From: Pseudomonadota bacterium
GTDB taxonomy: Bacteria; Desulfobacterota; Desulfovibrionia; Desulfovibrionales; Desulfovibrionaceae
Assembly (NCBI GenBank): GCA_023419375.1
Contig: JAEZYD010000052.1
Span: forward strand, 3,376 to 67,375
Reading direction: 5' to 3'
Length of the DNA stretch: 64,000 nt
The translations under genes were made by a program, and so were the position numbers. Positions 24,839 to 33,747 of this stretch are shown piece after piece (within the stretch, counting starts at the first letter, position 1; each line of letters starts with the position of its first letter). The notes under the pieces were generated by a model. That model did no database searches, was not told the origin of the DNA, and saw nothing but the letters and a program-made list of their open reading frames with translations.

Positions 24839-26029
24839 ATGATTGCAATGTCAGACCTTATTCGCGTCAGCCTCAGACAGGTTGTGCGCCAGCGCGGCTT
24901 CGGGGTGATGCTTTCCATCGCCCTGGGCATCACGGCGTTTATCGTCCTGGCGGTGCTTGGCCGCGAAATCCGCTACAAGGTGGGGCAGGACATGGTGCTC
25001 ATGGGTGGCGTCAACGTCATCCAGGTATACATGGATGACGCCCAGTACCCCGGCCAGCCCGACCGCGAGTTTTATCCTGAAACTGTGGAAGCCCTCTCCC
25101 AGTTGCCCGGCGTCAGCCTGGTGAGCAGAAACCTGCGCGATAACAAAAATTTCCCCATACGCGGCACCGGCGAGCGCACGCTGAATGTGGACTTTATCGG
25201 TATCGACCAGTATTTCGCCGAGGTCTACTCCATTGATCTTGTGGCCGGGCGGCTGCTCAATCAGGAGGATGTGGACTCTCACAGGCGCGTATGCCTGCTT
25301 GGCAGGGATGCGGCCAGAAATTTATTTGGCGGTCCGGAAGAAGCCATAGGCAAGCTGCTCTTTCTGGAGCAGGATGTTTTTGAAGTGGTGGGCGTTGTCA
25401 GCGGCGTCATGCTCGGCAGCTGGAGCCAGGGGGGCTTTTTGCCCTATACCACCATGGCCGACCGCAACTGGGGCCGGGGCAAGGTGCGCAGGCTCTTTAT
25501 CCGGGCCATTGGCTGGGAAGACGTGCCGCCGCTTGTCAAAATTATTCCCCAGATGGTGCGCGAGCACCAGTCCGCCCCCTATATCGTGGTGCAGACGCAG
25601 GAAGATCAGCTCAAACGCATCAAAACCACCTTCATGTGGGTTGAAGCTCTGCTGTGGCTTGGTATTGCCGCATCGCTCATGCTGGGCGGTTTCGGCATCT
25701 GGTATGGCACGTTTGCCGCAGTTCGGGCCAGAACGCGCGAAGTGGGCCTTAAAAAGGCCATGGGCGGCTCGGATATAGACATCCTGGCGCAGTTCCTGGC
25801 CGAGGCTCTGTGCAAATCGGTTGCTGGCGGCATATTTGGCATTCTCATTGGCTGCGCGCTGGTTGAGATCGGTTCCCTATCGCTTGGAACGGGCGTTTCG
25901 TATTCTCTGCTATTCTTCAGCAGCTTGGGAAGCATCGTTTTTTCTGCCGTCATTGGCATAGCGGGCGGTCTGTTCCCTGCCATGCAGGCAAGCCGCATGG
26001 ACGTGGTAACCGCTCTGCGATTCGAATAG
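24839..26029 (+). CDS. MacB/FtsX-type ABC transporter permease
   Basis: 396 residues: an N-terminal membrane helix (about 20-42), a large periplasmic domain of about 230 residues (MacB-type: SQLPGVSLVSRNLRDN, RVCLLGRDAARNLFGG, VVGVVSG), and three C-terminal helices (about 268-390) with the FtsX signature ARTREVGLKKAMGGSDIDIL. These permeases use mechanical gating to move lipoproteins, peptides or lipids rather than pumping through a channel. Its partner ATPase is the next gene, fused to a glycosyltransferase. ATG 24848 is an alternative start. Confidence 0.9.
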   Translation: MIAMSDLIRVSLRQVVRQRGFGVMLSIALGITAFIVLAVLGREIRYKVGQDMVLMGGVNVIQVYMDDAQYPGQPDREFYPETVEALSQLPGVSLVSRNLRDNKNFPIRGTGERTLNVDFIGIDQYFAEVYSIDLVAGRLLNQEDVDSHRRVCLLGRDAARNLFGGPEEAIGKLLFLEQDVFEVVGVVSGVMLGSWSQGGFLPYTTMADRNWGRGKVRRLFIRAIGWEDVPPLVKIIPQMVREHQSAPYIVVQTQEDQLKRIKTTFMWVEALLWLGIAASLMLGGFGIWYGTFAAVRARTREVGLKKAMGGSDIDILAQFLAEALCKSVAGGIFGILIGCALVEIGSLSLGTGVSYSLLFFSSLGSIVFSAVIGIAGGLFPAMQASRMDVVTALRFE

Positions 26030-26090
26030 TACACAATGCGCGGGTTGGCCCGCGTTCTTGCGGCTTTGCCGCATATGCACAAGGTGGATC

Positions 26091-28076
26091 ATGGCACCCG
26101 TTATAGTCGCCAAAGATTTATATAAATGCTACGCCGGTTTTACACCGGTGCTGCGCGGCGTGAATTTTGAAGTTGTTCCTGGCGAGATGGTGGCCATCAT
26201 GGGGCCTTCGGGCTGCGGCAAATCCACCATGCTGCACGTGCTGGGCATGCTGCACGCGCCCGATTCCGGCTCTTTGCAGATTCTCGGCAAGGATGTGCTG
26301 ACGCTTGACCGTGAGCAGACCGCCAGTTTTCGCCGTGGCACCATGGGCTTTGTCATGCAGTCGAGCAACCTTTTTGACCACTCGACCGTGTTTGAAAATG
26401 TTGAATTTCCCCTGATATTTGAGAAAATTCCGCCAGAAGAGCGCTGGGAGCGGGTTATCCGCGCCCTTGAGCTTGTGCGCCTTTCCGCGCGCGTGCACTA
26501 CCGCAGCAACCGTCTTTCGGGCGGCGAGCAGCAGCGCGTGGCCATTGCCCGCGCCATGGTCAACAATCCGCGAATCCTGCTGGCTGACGAACCCACGGGC
26601 GCGCTGGACGCTAAAACCAGCCGCCTTATCATGGATAATTTCCGTTCGCTCTGTCACACGGGCGGCGTTTCCATGGTCATGGTTACGCATGATCCCAAGA
26701 TGGCCGAATTTTGCGACAGCATCTACACCCTTGAAGACGGCATTCTGCACTGCCGCCAGCGCAACCTGCCGCAGATGCCAGACACCATTTCGCACAATCT
26801 GCTTCAGGGGGTTGCCCCTGTGGTGCGCGGCGCCATGGTTGCCGAAAGCTTTCCCGAGGCCTCCGGTCAGTGCCTGATGGATGAGGCTCATCGCATGCAC
26901 GCGGCGGGCCTGCTCACCCGTATTTACGCTATCCGCGATAACGGCCTGCTGGGCAATCCCGAGGGCTACGCCCTGCCGCTGGCTGTGCGGCGCATCGGCG
27001 CATTGCGTGTGCTTGCGGCCTGCCTGGGTATGCTCCGGCTCATGCGCGGTTCTTCCTCCCAATTGTGGGCGCTTTGGCGCAAACTGCCTGGGCGTGGCCG
27101 CTGGGGCAGCCGCTGGTGGGATCATCTGCGCGCATTTTGCGCCGGGGCCATGCTGGCGCGTTGGGGCCAGGAAGAAAAGATCGAATTTTTCTACGCAGCA
27201 GGGGCACACGGACCGGCAACGGCCAGCTGGGTTGCCTCGCGTCTGCTGCATGTGCCGTATGCTTTTGCCGTGCGCGCTCAGGATATGACTGAGCCCGGCC
27301 TCAACTGGGCCGCCAAGGGTGCGGATGCCGATTTTGTGCGCTGCGATACAGAAGCCACGCGCGATGCCATGCTGCAATTGCTGCCCGAGCTGAAAGACAA
27401 ACTGCTCGTGCTGCGCGATCCCCTTACACTCACGCCGCCGGAGGATATGGAAGAGCAGATGCCCGTTCCCGCCGTGGGCGATGCCGCCAATGACGCGGAT
27501 AAAGCTGCGGATTTCAACCTGCTGGCTGTGGGCACCATTGCGCGCCGCAAGGGATACGATCTGCTGCTTCGGGCATGCCGACTGCTGGCCGACAGAAATG
27601 TGAATTTTTCGCTAACCGTTGTGGGCCAGGGGCCGGAAAAGCTGCGCTTGCGCTGGCTTGTCTGGCGGCTTGGGCTTCGTGGTTCTGTGCAGTTTGCTGG
27701 GCAGATTCCCCATGAAAACATGGCGGATATGTACAACCGCGCGGATGTTTTTGTGGCTCCGGGCCGTAAGACCACCGGCGGAGATGCCGATGGCGTGCCT
27801 TCGGCCCTGGTGGAAGCCCTGGCCTTTGGCCTTGCGGTGGTTGCCAGCGATCTGCCGGGCCATGCGGAAGCCATTACTGACGGCGGCAATGGACGCCTTG
27901 TGCCGCAAGACAACGTGGGCGCGCTGGCGGACGTTCTGGAAGCTCTTGCCTCCCGTCCCGAAGAACGCAAGCGCCTTGGCGAGGCCGCCCGCAAGTCGGT
28001 AGTTACCCTTGTGGATACCGACCGCACTGAGGCCCGCCTGACCGAGCTGATCAAAAAAGCCTGCGGCAAGGCCTGA
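26091..28076 (+). CDS. LolD/MacB-type ABC ATPase fused to a GT4 glycosyltransferase
   Basis: 661 residues from ATG 26091 (AAGGTGG upstream). Residues 1 to about 225 are a complete ABC ATPase: Walker A GPSGCGKST at 38-46, signature LSGGEQQR, Walker B ILLADEPTG, and the switch His in VMVTHDPKMAEF. From about 255 to the end is a GT-B protein: LLAVGTIARRKGYDLLLRA, VVGQGPEKLRL, the donor-site region ADGVPSALVEALAFGLAVVAS. The two parts are in one continuous frame with no stop or slippery run between. The permease gene precedes it by 61 bases and hldE follows. I infer that glycosylation and membrane extrusion of the same lipid are physically linked. Confidence 0.88.
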   Translation: MAPVIVAKDLYKCYAGFTPVLRGVNFEVVPGEMVAIMGPSGCGKSTMLHVLGMLHAPDSGSLQILGKDVLTLDREQTASFRRGTMGFVMQSSNLFDHSTVFENVEFPLIFEKIPPEERWERVIRALELVRLSARVHYRSNRLSGGEQQRVAIARAMVNNPRILLADEPTGALDAKTSRLIMDNFRSLCHTGGVSMVMVTHDPKMAEFCDSIYTLEDGILHCRQRNLPQMPDTISHNLLQGVAPVVRGAMVAESFPEASGQCLMDEAHRMHAAGLLTRIYAIRDNGLLGNPEGYALPLAVRRIGALRVLAACLGMLRLMRGSSSQLWALWRKLPGRGRWGSRWWDHLRAFCAGAMLARWGQEEKIEFFYAAGAHGPATASWVASRLLHVPYAFAVRAQDMTEPGLNWAAKGADADFVRCDTEATRDAMLQLLPELKDKLLVLRDPLTLTPPEDMEEQMPVPAVGDAANDADKAADFNLLAVGTIARRKGYDLLLRACRLLADRNVNFSLTVVGQGPEKLRLRWLVWRLGLRGSVQFAGQIPHENMADMYNRADVFVAPGRKTTGGDADGVPSALVEALAFGLAVVASDLPGHAEAITDGGNGRLVPQDNVGALADVLEALASRPEERKRLGEAARKSVVTLVDTDRTEARLTELIKKACGKA

Positions 28077-28095
28077 ACCACGCCGGGAGAGCGTC

Positions 28096-29553
28096 ATGAA
28101 TTTTGACGGAGTACGCATACTGGTTGTGGGCGATGTGATGCTTGATCATTACATTGCAGGCCAGGTCAAAAGGATTTCTCCCGAGGCCCCTGTGCCTGTG
28201 GTTTCTGCGGCAAAACGCTGGTCTGTGCCGGGCGGTGCTGCCAACGTGGCGCGCAACCTTGTGCGTCTTGGCGTCGATGTGGCCGTTGCTGGCGTAGTGG
28301 GGCAGGATGCCGCAGCCAGCGACCTGCGCGCGGCGCTCGCGGCTGAGGGAATTGCAGACGGGCTCTCTGTTTCGTCCAGCCGCCGCACCACCTGCAAGAC
28401 GCGCGTTCTTGCGCAGGGGCAGCAATTGCTGCGCCTTGACGAGGAAGTAAGCGCTCCCCTCGGTGCAGAAGAAGCCGAAGCTCTGAAAAAACAGGTTCTT
28501 TCCCTGTTATCGGGGCGGCATGCGGTTATTCTTTCTGACTACGCCAAAGGCGTATTGCTTGAATCGGCCAGTGGCTGCAATTTGTGCCAGATAATCATTG
28601 AAGAAGCCCGCCGTCTTGGCATCGCCGTGCTGGTTGATCCCAAGGGCAGCGACTGGCGGCGCTATGCCGGAGCCCACTGCGTTACCCCCAATGCCGGGGA
28701 ATTTGACGCAGCCTGCGGGCTTGACGCTGGCGTAACACTCAGCAGACCCCGCCGCGAAACCCTTGCCGGGGAGCTGCGTACCCGCTACGGCATTGAGCGC
28801 CTGCTCATAACGCGTGGCCCAAAGGGCATGGCCCTGTTTAGCCCTGACGAAGCACCTGTTTACTGCCGCGCCGCCGTGCGCGAAGTGGCCGACGTTTCCG
28901 GCGCAGGCGATACCGCCATTGCCACTCTGGCAGCATGTGTGGGCAAAGGCCTGCCCTGGGCCGAAAGCATGCACCTTGCCAATGCGGCGGCAGGGGTCGC
29001 CGTGGGTAAAATGGGCACTGCGCCCGTGTCCATTGCAGAGCTTAACGAGGCGCTGCGTGAACAGGCCGACAATCCCAAGCTTTTTAACGTTCAGAATCTT
29101 GTGGAAAAAATTGAGGAATGGCGCAGAAAAAACGAAACTGTGGTTTTTACCAACGGTTGTTTTGACCTGCTGCATCCTGGTCACATTTCCCTTATCCGGC
29201 AGAGCGCCGCTCAGGGCGACCACCTGATTGTGGGGCTCAACAGCGATGCCTCTGTGCGCCGCCTTAAGGGGCCGACCCGTCCCATCCAGAACGAAAACAG
29301 CCGCGCCCTGCTGTTGGCTGCCCTGTCAGATGTGGACGCCATTGTGCTTTTTGACGAAGATACCCCTTTTGAACTCATCTCGGCCCTGCGCCCAGATGTG
29401 CTCGTGAAAGGCAGCGACTACACCATTGATAATGTGGTCGGGGCCGATGTCGTGCAGCAGGGGGGCGGCAGGGTCTATCTTGCCCGCCTGGTAGACGGTT
29501 GCAGCACTACGGGCATAGTGCGCAAGATCGACAACCAGCGGGATGTCACCTAA
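28096..29553 (+). CDS. hldE: Bifunctional heptose-7-P kinase / heptose-1-P adenylyltransferase
   Basis: 485 residues. Residues 1 to about 320 are a PfkB-type sugar kinase (GDVMLDHYIAG, VPGGAANVARNL, DVSGAGDTAIAT with the catalytic Asp). Residues about 345-485 are a cytidylyltransferase-fold adenylyltransferase (FTNGCFDLLHPGHI, the HxGH motif; GLNSDASVRRLKGPTRP). Together they convert D-glycero-D-manno-heptose 7-phosphate to ADP-heptose, the LPS core precursor. GGGAG precedes the ATG. Its presence in this run places the region in LPS or related glycolipid synthesis. Confidence 0.95.
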   Translation: MNFDGVRILVVGDVMLDHYIAGQVKRISPEAPVPVVSAAKRWSVPGGAANVARNLVRLGVDVAVAGVVGQDAAASDLRAALAAEGIADGLSVSSSRRTTCKTRVLAQGQQLLRLDEEVSAPLGAEEAEALKKQVLSLLSGRHAVILSDYAKGVLLESASGCNLCQIIIEEARRLGIAVLVDPKGSDWRRYAGAHCVTPNAGEFDAACGLDAGVTLSRPRRETLAGELRTRYGIERLLITRGPKGMALFSPDEAPVYCRAAVREVADVSGAGDTAIATLAACVGKGLPWAESMHLANAAAGVAVGKMGTAPVSIAELNEALREQADNPKLFNVQNLVEKIEEWRRKNETVVFTNGCFDLLHPGHISLIRQSAAQGDHLIVGLNSDASVRRLKGPTRPIQNENSRALLLAALSDVDAIVLFDEDTPFELISALRPDVLVKGSDYTIDNVVGADVVQQGGGRVYLARLVDGCSTTGIVRKIDNQRDVT

Positions 29554-29580
29554 CCAGGCAGCCGGAGTTTTCAGCCGTAC

Positions 29581-30579
29581 ATGCAACGCATTTTCGCAGC
29601 AGATATAGGTGGAACCAACGCAAGATTTGCCCTGTTCACAGAGTATGAGGGCAACCTCACGCTGATGTCGGCGGTTTGGGCAAAATCGGCTGATCTGGGC
29701 AATGCCCGCGATGTGCTGCAGGCCATGCAGCAGCTTTTACAATCTCCATTTTCTGCGGATGATTCCCTTGTCATTGCCCTTGCCGGGCCTGTGAAGGGCC
29801 TGCGCGGCAGACTCACCAACGGGCGGTTGCGTGTAGACCTTGATGGCGTCGCGCAACAGTACAACCTGGCCTGTTGCCTGCTGCTCAACGATTTCAGTGC
29901 GCAGGCCTTTGCCACGCTGACGCCCTGCGGCACAACCGCCGCAGTTGTGCGCAGCAGCCCCCGATCCTTTGACAGTTCCTGCGCAACCCGGGCCGTGCTT
30001 GGCGCTGGCACTGGCCTTGGCGCTGCCATGCTGGTGCGCTCGAGCGGGACTGGCTCTGCCGGAGGCTGGCTGGCCGTGCCTTCGGAGGCCGGGCATGCGG
30101 CCTTTGCATTTGTAGGTCCGGAAGAGCAGGATTATCAGGCTTTTTTAGCGCGCGAACTGGGACGCGATTATCCCACGGCGGAAAATGTGCTTTCCGGCGA
30201 GGGCCTTTCCGTACTGCACTACTATCTTTCCGGCCAGTTTTTTTACCCCCCGGCAGTGGGCGCAGAGGCCCTGTCGCACGAAACCCCCACGCTATTGTGG
30301 TATGCCAGATTCTGGGGCCGTTTTTGCCGCCAGTGGATACTGACCACCCTCTGCCGTGGCGGATTGTGGATTGCTGGCGGCATTGCCGCCAAAAATGTCC
30401 TGTGCGTGACGCATCCGGCCTTTCTGCAAGAGCTTGGCCTGGTTCCCGATATCGGCGGCATTGCGGCCTCTGTTCCCATTTATCTTATCACCGATGGCAA
30501 CAGCGGCCTGTGGGGTGCGGCCTGCGCGGCTGTGGAGCATTTGTCCTGCCGAGTTCCCTGTGCTGAAAGAAATAGCTAG
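29581..30579 (+). CDS. glk: Glucokinase
   Basis: 332 residues, ROK-independent Glk family. Phosphate-binding motif DIGGTNARFALF at the N terminus, VIALAGPVKG, LNDFSAQAFA (catalytic Asp), GAGTGLGAAML and the SEAGHAAFAF block match glucokinases that make glucose 6-phosphate from ATP and glucose. The gene follows hldE by 27 bases and probably ends that operon. In this neighbourhood it may feed sugar nucleotides for glycan assembly. Confidence 0.9.
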   Translation: MQRIFAADIGGTNARFALFTEYEGNLTLMSAVWAKSADLGNARDVLQAMQQLLQSPFSADDSLVIALAGPVKGLRGRLTNGRLRVDLDGVAQQYNLACCLLLNDFSAQAFATLTPCGTTAAVVRSSPRSFDSSCATRAVLGAGTGLGAAMLVRSSGTGSAGGWLAVPSEAGHAAFAFVGPEEQDYQAFLARELGRDYPTAENVLSGEGLSVLHYYLSGQFFYPPAVGAEALSHETPTLLWYARFWGRFCRQWILTTLCRGGLWIAGGIAAKNVLCVTHPAFLQELGLVPDIGGIAASVPIYLITDGNSGLWGAACAAVEHLSCRVPCAERNS

Positions 30580-30821
30580 GTAATCGCGCCGCTGCGGACT
30601 GATGCAATTTGGGGTTACGCCTTGACGCTTTTCTGAAAGTTATTTATTTACCCGCACTGCGATGGTATGTTTTTATGAGCCTTGTGGGCGCACGCGCTCT
30701 AGCTGGACTGGAGCCGCCGAAAGGCCTTTTTTTTCTGCATGCGAACCATATTTCCGATAAGCAGCCATTGCGCACTGTTGTTCGCCAGGCAAAAGTCTTA
30801 GTCTTTTGGTTGAGTTTGGGC

Positions 30822-30850
30822 TTGACAGTAATCCGCGATAACAGTAATTT
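30822..30850 (+). promoter_or_regulatory. perR promoter with an overlapping direct repeat
   Basis: TTGACA (30822-30827), 17 bases, TAATTT (30845-30850). The octamer ACAGTAAT occurs at 30825-30832 and again at 30841-30848, so copies overlap both the -35 and the -10. This fits autoregulation by a Fur-family repressor, though it is not a classical Fur box. Confidence 0.6.
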
Positions 30851-30871
30851 TTAGCAACACTGGAGGCTGGC

Positions 30872-31279
30872 ATGGCTCAAACACAAACACGAATGACCCG
30901 GCAGCGGGCAGTTATTTTGGAAGAACTGCGCAAGCTCAAGAGCCATCCTACTGCGGATGAGCTGTACAGCATTGTGCGCGAGCGTTTGCCCCGAATAAGC
31001 CTGGGTACTGTGTATCGGAACCTGGATTTTCTGGCAGACAGCGGCGAGATCCGTCGTCTTGAAGCGGCCGGATCAACCAAACGTTTTGACGGTGATATTT
31101 CAAACCATCAGCATGTTCGATGCATTTATTGCGGCCGGGTTGGCGACGTTGAAGACGTCAAGCAGGCCCCCACAGTTGAAGGCATGCAGGCAATGGGTTT
31201 TGCGAGCATTTTGAGTTCGCGGGTGGAATACGACGGCGTGTGCGAAACCTGCGCGAGATCGCTTGAAATAACCCAGTAA
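30872..31279 (+). CDS. perR: Fur family regulator, PerR-like
   Basis: 135 residues. The winged helix comprises MTRQRAVILEELRKLKSHPTADELY and ISLGTVYRNLDFLADSG (recognition helix). The C-terminal part carries a His-rich metal segment (SNHQHVRCIYCGRV) and two CxxC pairs (CIYC, CETC) that bind structural zinc. Length and short HQH segment fit peroxide-responsive PerR of Desulfovibrio rather than iron-sensing Fur, but this cannot be proven from sequence alone. Bacterioferritin and rubredoxin genes follow, matching an oxidative-stress/iron regulon. GGAGG precedes the ATG. Confidence 0.85.
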   Translation: MAQTQTRMTRQRAVILEELRKLKSHPTADELYSIVRERLPRISLGTVYRNLDFLADSGEIRRLEAAGSTKRFDGDISNHQHVRCIYCGRVGDVEDVKQAPTVEGMQAMGFASILSSRVEYDGVCETCARSLEITQ

Positions 31280-31328
31280 CTATTGTCCGAATGTTTTTCC
31301 GTGTGCGCGGCGGCTGCTTGTGAGATTT

Positions 31329-31353
31329 TGCTATTCGTATTATGCAAATAGCA
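31329..31353. promoter_or_regulatory. Palindrome upstream of bfr, candidate PerR/Fur operator
   Basis: TGCTATT (31329-31335) and AATAGCA (31347-31353) form a perfect inverted repeat with an 11-base spacer, 34 bases before the bfr start and overlapping a possible promoter (TTGTGA at 31318, TATGCA at 31341). Confidence 0.5.
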
Positions 31354-31386
31354 TCTTGAACCTGTTATAACCAAGGAGCTTGCGTC

Positions 31387-31926
31387 ATGGCTGAAAACAG
31401 GGAAAGCCGGAAGGCTAAAGTCATAGAAGTACTGAACAAGGCGCGTGCCATGGAGCTGTTCGCCATCCATCAGTATATGAACCAGCACTACAATCTGGAT
31501 GATATGGATTATGGCGAGCTTGCTGCCAACATGAAGCTTATCGCCATTGATGAAATGCGTCATGCCGAAAATTTTGCCGAACGCATCAAGGAACTGGGCG
31601 GCGAGCCCACTACCCAGAAGGACGGCAAGATTGTCACCGGGCAGGAAGTGACCGTTATCTATGAGGCCGACGCCAATCAGGAAGAAGCCACCATTGAAGC
31701 CTACAGCGGTTTTCTTGCCATCTGTAAGGATGCGGGCGACATTGTTTCAGCCCGTCTCTTTGAACGGATCATTGACGAAGAACAGGCCCACCTGACCTAT
31801 TACGACAATATTGACGGGCATATCAAAAAACTTGGCGACACCTACCTTGCCAAGATTGCCGGTACGCCTTCCACCACCGGCCCGGCCACCAAGGGCTTTG
31901 TGACCGCAACCCCCGCCGCGGGCTAA
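31387..31926 (+). CDS. bfr: Bacterioferritin
   Basis: 179 residues, four-helix ferritin fold that stores iron in a 24-mer. Di-iron ligands are visible in AMELFAIHQY, DEMRHAENFAERI (ExxH) and IDEEQAHLTYYDN; a Met in NMKLIAIDEM is at the heme-ligand position. The Desulfovibrio desulfuricans protein is known to carry iron-coproporphyrin III and to be co-transcribed with a type-2 rubredoxin; the same arrangement is seen here, 15 bases apart. AAGGAG precedes the ATG. Confidence 0.95.
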   Translation: MAENRESRKAKVIEVLNKARAMELFAIHQYMNQHYNLDDMDYGELAANMKLIAIDEMRHAENFAERIKELGGEPTTQKDGKIVTGQEVTVIYEADANQEEATIEAYSGFLAICKDAGDIVSARLFERIIDEEQAHLTYYDNIDGHIKKLGDTYLAKIAGTPSTTGPATKGFVTATPAAG

Positions 31927-31941
31927 CAGGCGGAGCAGAGC

Positions 31942-32130
31942 ATGGCTGAACCCAAGGATATGTGGCGTTGCCAGATGGTCAATTGCGGCTACGTTTACGA
32001 CCCCGACCGGGGCGACAAACGCCACAAAATACCGGCTGGAACCCGTTTTGAAGACCTGCCTGAAGACTGGAAATGCCCTGTATGCGGGGCAACAAAAAAG
32101 AGCTTTCGCCCTTTGAGTGACGAAGGCTAG
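31942..32130 (+). CDS. Type-2 rubredoxin
   Basis: 62 residues. One Fe is bound by four Cys in CQMVNC and CPVC. The first pair is spaced C-x4-C instead of the usual C-x2-C, the hallmark of Desulfovibrio rubredoxin-2. It lies 15 bases after bfr and is thought to supply electrons to bacterioferritin or oxygen-defence enzymes. The transcript is closed by a strong hairpin. Confidence 0.95.
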   Translation: MAEPKDMWRCQMVNCGYVYDPDRGDKRHKIPAGTRFEDLPEDWKCPVCGATKKSFRPLSDEG

Positions 32131-32160
32131 CCAGGAATCCAACACCCTTGTGGTGAGTTT

Positions 32161-32220
32161 TGAAAAGACCCGTTTCCTTGCGCTGCCAATGGCAGACAAG
32201 GAAACGGGTCTTTATTTTTT
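32161..32220. terminator. Strong bidirectional terminator, bfr operon and phzF
   Basis: A perfect 17-base stem: AAAGACCCGTTTCCTTG (32164-32180) and its complement at 32197-32213, followed on the plus strand by TTTATTTTTT and by a shorter T run on the minus strand. It lies between convergent genes. Confidence 0.9.
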
Positions 32221-32256
32221 GCGCTGTGTTTTGAGAGTTTTTGAGCGGGATGGGGT

Positions 32257-33108
32257 TTACATGTCCTGAAGGCATTCCCCGCGAACGAGCAGGCGAACCT
32301 GACCGCTCACCAGCATGTTGCCGCTGGCTTTGTCCCTGCGGATGCTGATTTTTGAGTCACGCCCCGCAAAGCGCCCCTGCCGGAGAAGTATTTCCTGCGA
32401 GGGAGAAAATTTGTTGTGCCTATACAGATAAGCCCCTACCGGCCCAGCGGCGCTGCCAGTAGCCACGTCCTCCACCATGCCCGCATTGTCCCAGGTTCTG
32501 CCTTCCACCGCGTTGACGTCAAAAACAAAGGCGAATTTTGCGCCGATCTGCGCAAGCCGCGATTCGTAATCCGTCACAAGGATGCGGGCCTGCTCCAGGC
32601 CAGAGGCAAGGGGCACCAGCAGATAGGGCAGCCCAGTTGAAACTACTTCCAGGGGGAATCCGGCGGCAACATTGTGCGGCGTCAGATTCAGGGGCTGCAA
32701 ATACGTCGTGTACGCTTCCGGCTCCGGGGCGCAGATGAATTCCGCAGGCCCCTGATCCATACAGCAGTCATAGGAATCGCCCTGCGCTGTGCAAAAAACA
32801 GAAACCTGCTTGCTGTTCAGGTTGAACAGAACGGTGCTGGCGGCCTTCTGAAAAAATTCGTGCTGCACAACCGCAGCAGCGCCCAGAACGGGATGCCCGG
32901 CGAAATCCAGTTCTTCCTCAACCGTAAAGATGCGCGCGTCAAAAATGGTATCGCCACGCTGGACGAGGAATATTGTTTCAAACTGCCTGAACTCCCGGGC
33001 AATTTGCTGCATGGTGGCTCGATCCGGAAAGGTTTTGGCAATAAAAACAGTCAGCCCATTGCCGGTCATGGGTTCTTTGCAAAACACATCCGCGTGGTAA
33101 TACTGCAT
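32257..33108 (-). CDS. PhzF family isomerase
   Basis: 283 residues from ATG 33108, which has AAGGAG upstream. The diaminopimelate-epimerase-like fold of PhzF is indicated by YYHADVFCKEPMTGNGLTVF, the RQFETIFL segment with the catalytic Glu, FAGHPVLGAAAV, and DVATGSAAGPVGAYL in the second half. The physiological substrate of non-phenazine PhzF proteins is generally unknown, and no phenazine genes are nearby. It appears monocistronic. Confidence 0.88.
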   Translation of the reverse strand: MQYYHADVFCKEPMTGNGLTVFIAKTFPDRATMQQIAREFRQFETIFLVQRGDTIFDARIFTVEEELDFAGHPVLGAAAVVQHEFFQKAASTVLFNLNSKQVSVFCTAQGDSYDCCMDQGPAEFICAPEPEAYTTYLQPLNLTPHNVAAGFPLEVVSTGLPYLLVPLASGLEQARILVTDYESRLAQIGAKFAFVFDVNAVEGRTWDNAGMVEDVATGSAAGPVGAYLYRHNKFSPSQEILLRQGRFAGRDSKISIRRDKASGNMLVSGQVRLLVRGECLQDM

Positions 33109-33243
33109 AGATGATCTCCTTGCCGGATGGTCAGATGGGCCGAGTATACGCACCGTAAAGCCTTGGTGAGGATACCCACGCGGCAGTTTGTGAGTGTCTG
33201 CCCCGGCGGGCGGGTTTTTATGCAGGAAATAACGGGCGGGCTA

Positions 33244-33732
33244 CTAAATGCGGGCCACCGGGGCATACTGCCCTTCAACGGCGCGCAGCAGATCATCCGG
33301 CTTTAGGCGTAGCTGAACGCCGCGCTGGCCTGCGCTCACAAAGAGAGTTTCAAGCAGGATGGCGTTTTCGTCCACAAAAACCGGGTAGGCCTTCTTGGCC
33401 CCAAGGGGTGAGCAGCCGCCGCGCATATAGCCGGTGAGGGGGCGAACATCCTTGAGCGGAACCATTTCCACGTGCTTGTTGCCAGATGCGGCGGCCAGCG
33501 CCTTGAGGTCAAGCTCCGCAGCAGCGGGGATGCAGGCCATGAGCACGCCTGTTTTGTCGCCCTTGGCTACCAGGGTTTTGAACACGCAGGCAGGGTCAAC
33601 GCCCAGATTGTGCGCCATGGTTACGGCTGACAGATCATTTTCGTCCACGTCAGCAGTGTGCAGTTCGTAGGGAATGCCCAGGCCTTCAAGAATTCGGGCG
33701 GCATTGGTTTTGGAAACTTTTGCGGCAGACAT
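33244..33732 (-). CDS. ybaK: Cys-tRNA(Pro)/Cys-tRNA(Cys) deacylase YbaK
   Basis: 162 residues, YbaK/EbsC editing domain that hydrolyses mischarged Cys-tRNA(Pro). Family blocks: GIPYELH, VFKTLVAKGD with the conserved Lys, RPLTGYMRGGCSPLG and VSAGQRGVQLRLKPDDL. Length is typical. It begins 15 bases after the stop of the hybrid kinase gene upstream, so the two may share a transcript. Confidence 0.92.
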   Translation of the reverse strand: MSAAKVSKTNAARILEGLGIPYELHTADVDENDLSAVTMAHNLGVDPACVFKTLVAKGDKTGVLMACIPAAAELDLKALAAASGNKHVEMVPLKDVRPLTGYMRGGCSPLGAKKAYPVFVDENAILLETLFVSAGQRGVQLRLKPDDLLRAVEGQYAPVARI

Positions 33733-33747
33733 GGTTTGTCAGGATGC

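Noticed and set aside
26118..27377. Long minus-strand open frame of 419 codons
   Set aside because: Antisense to the ABC-glycosyltransferase fusion; His/Gln/Ala-rich with no domain features.
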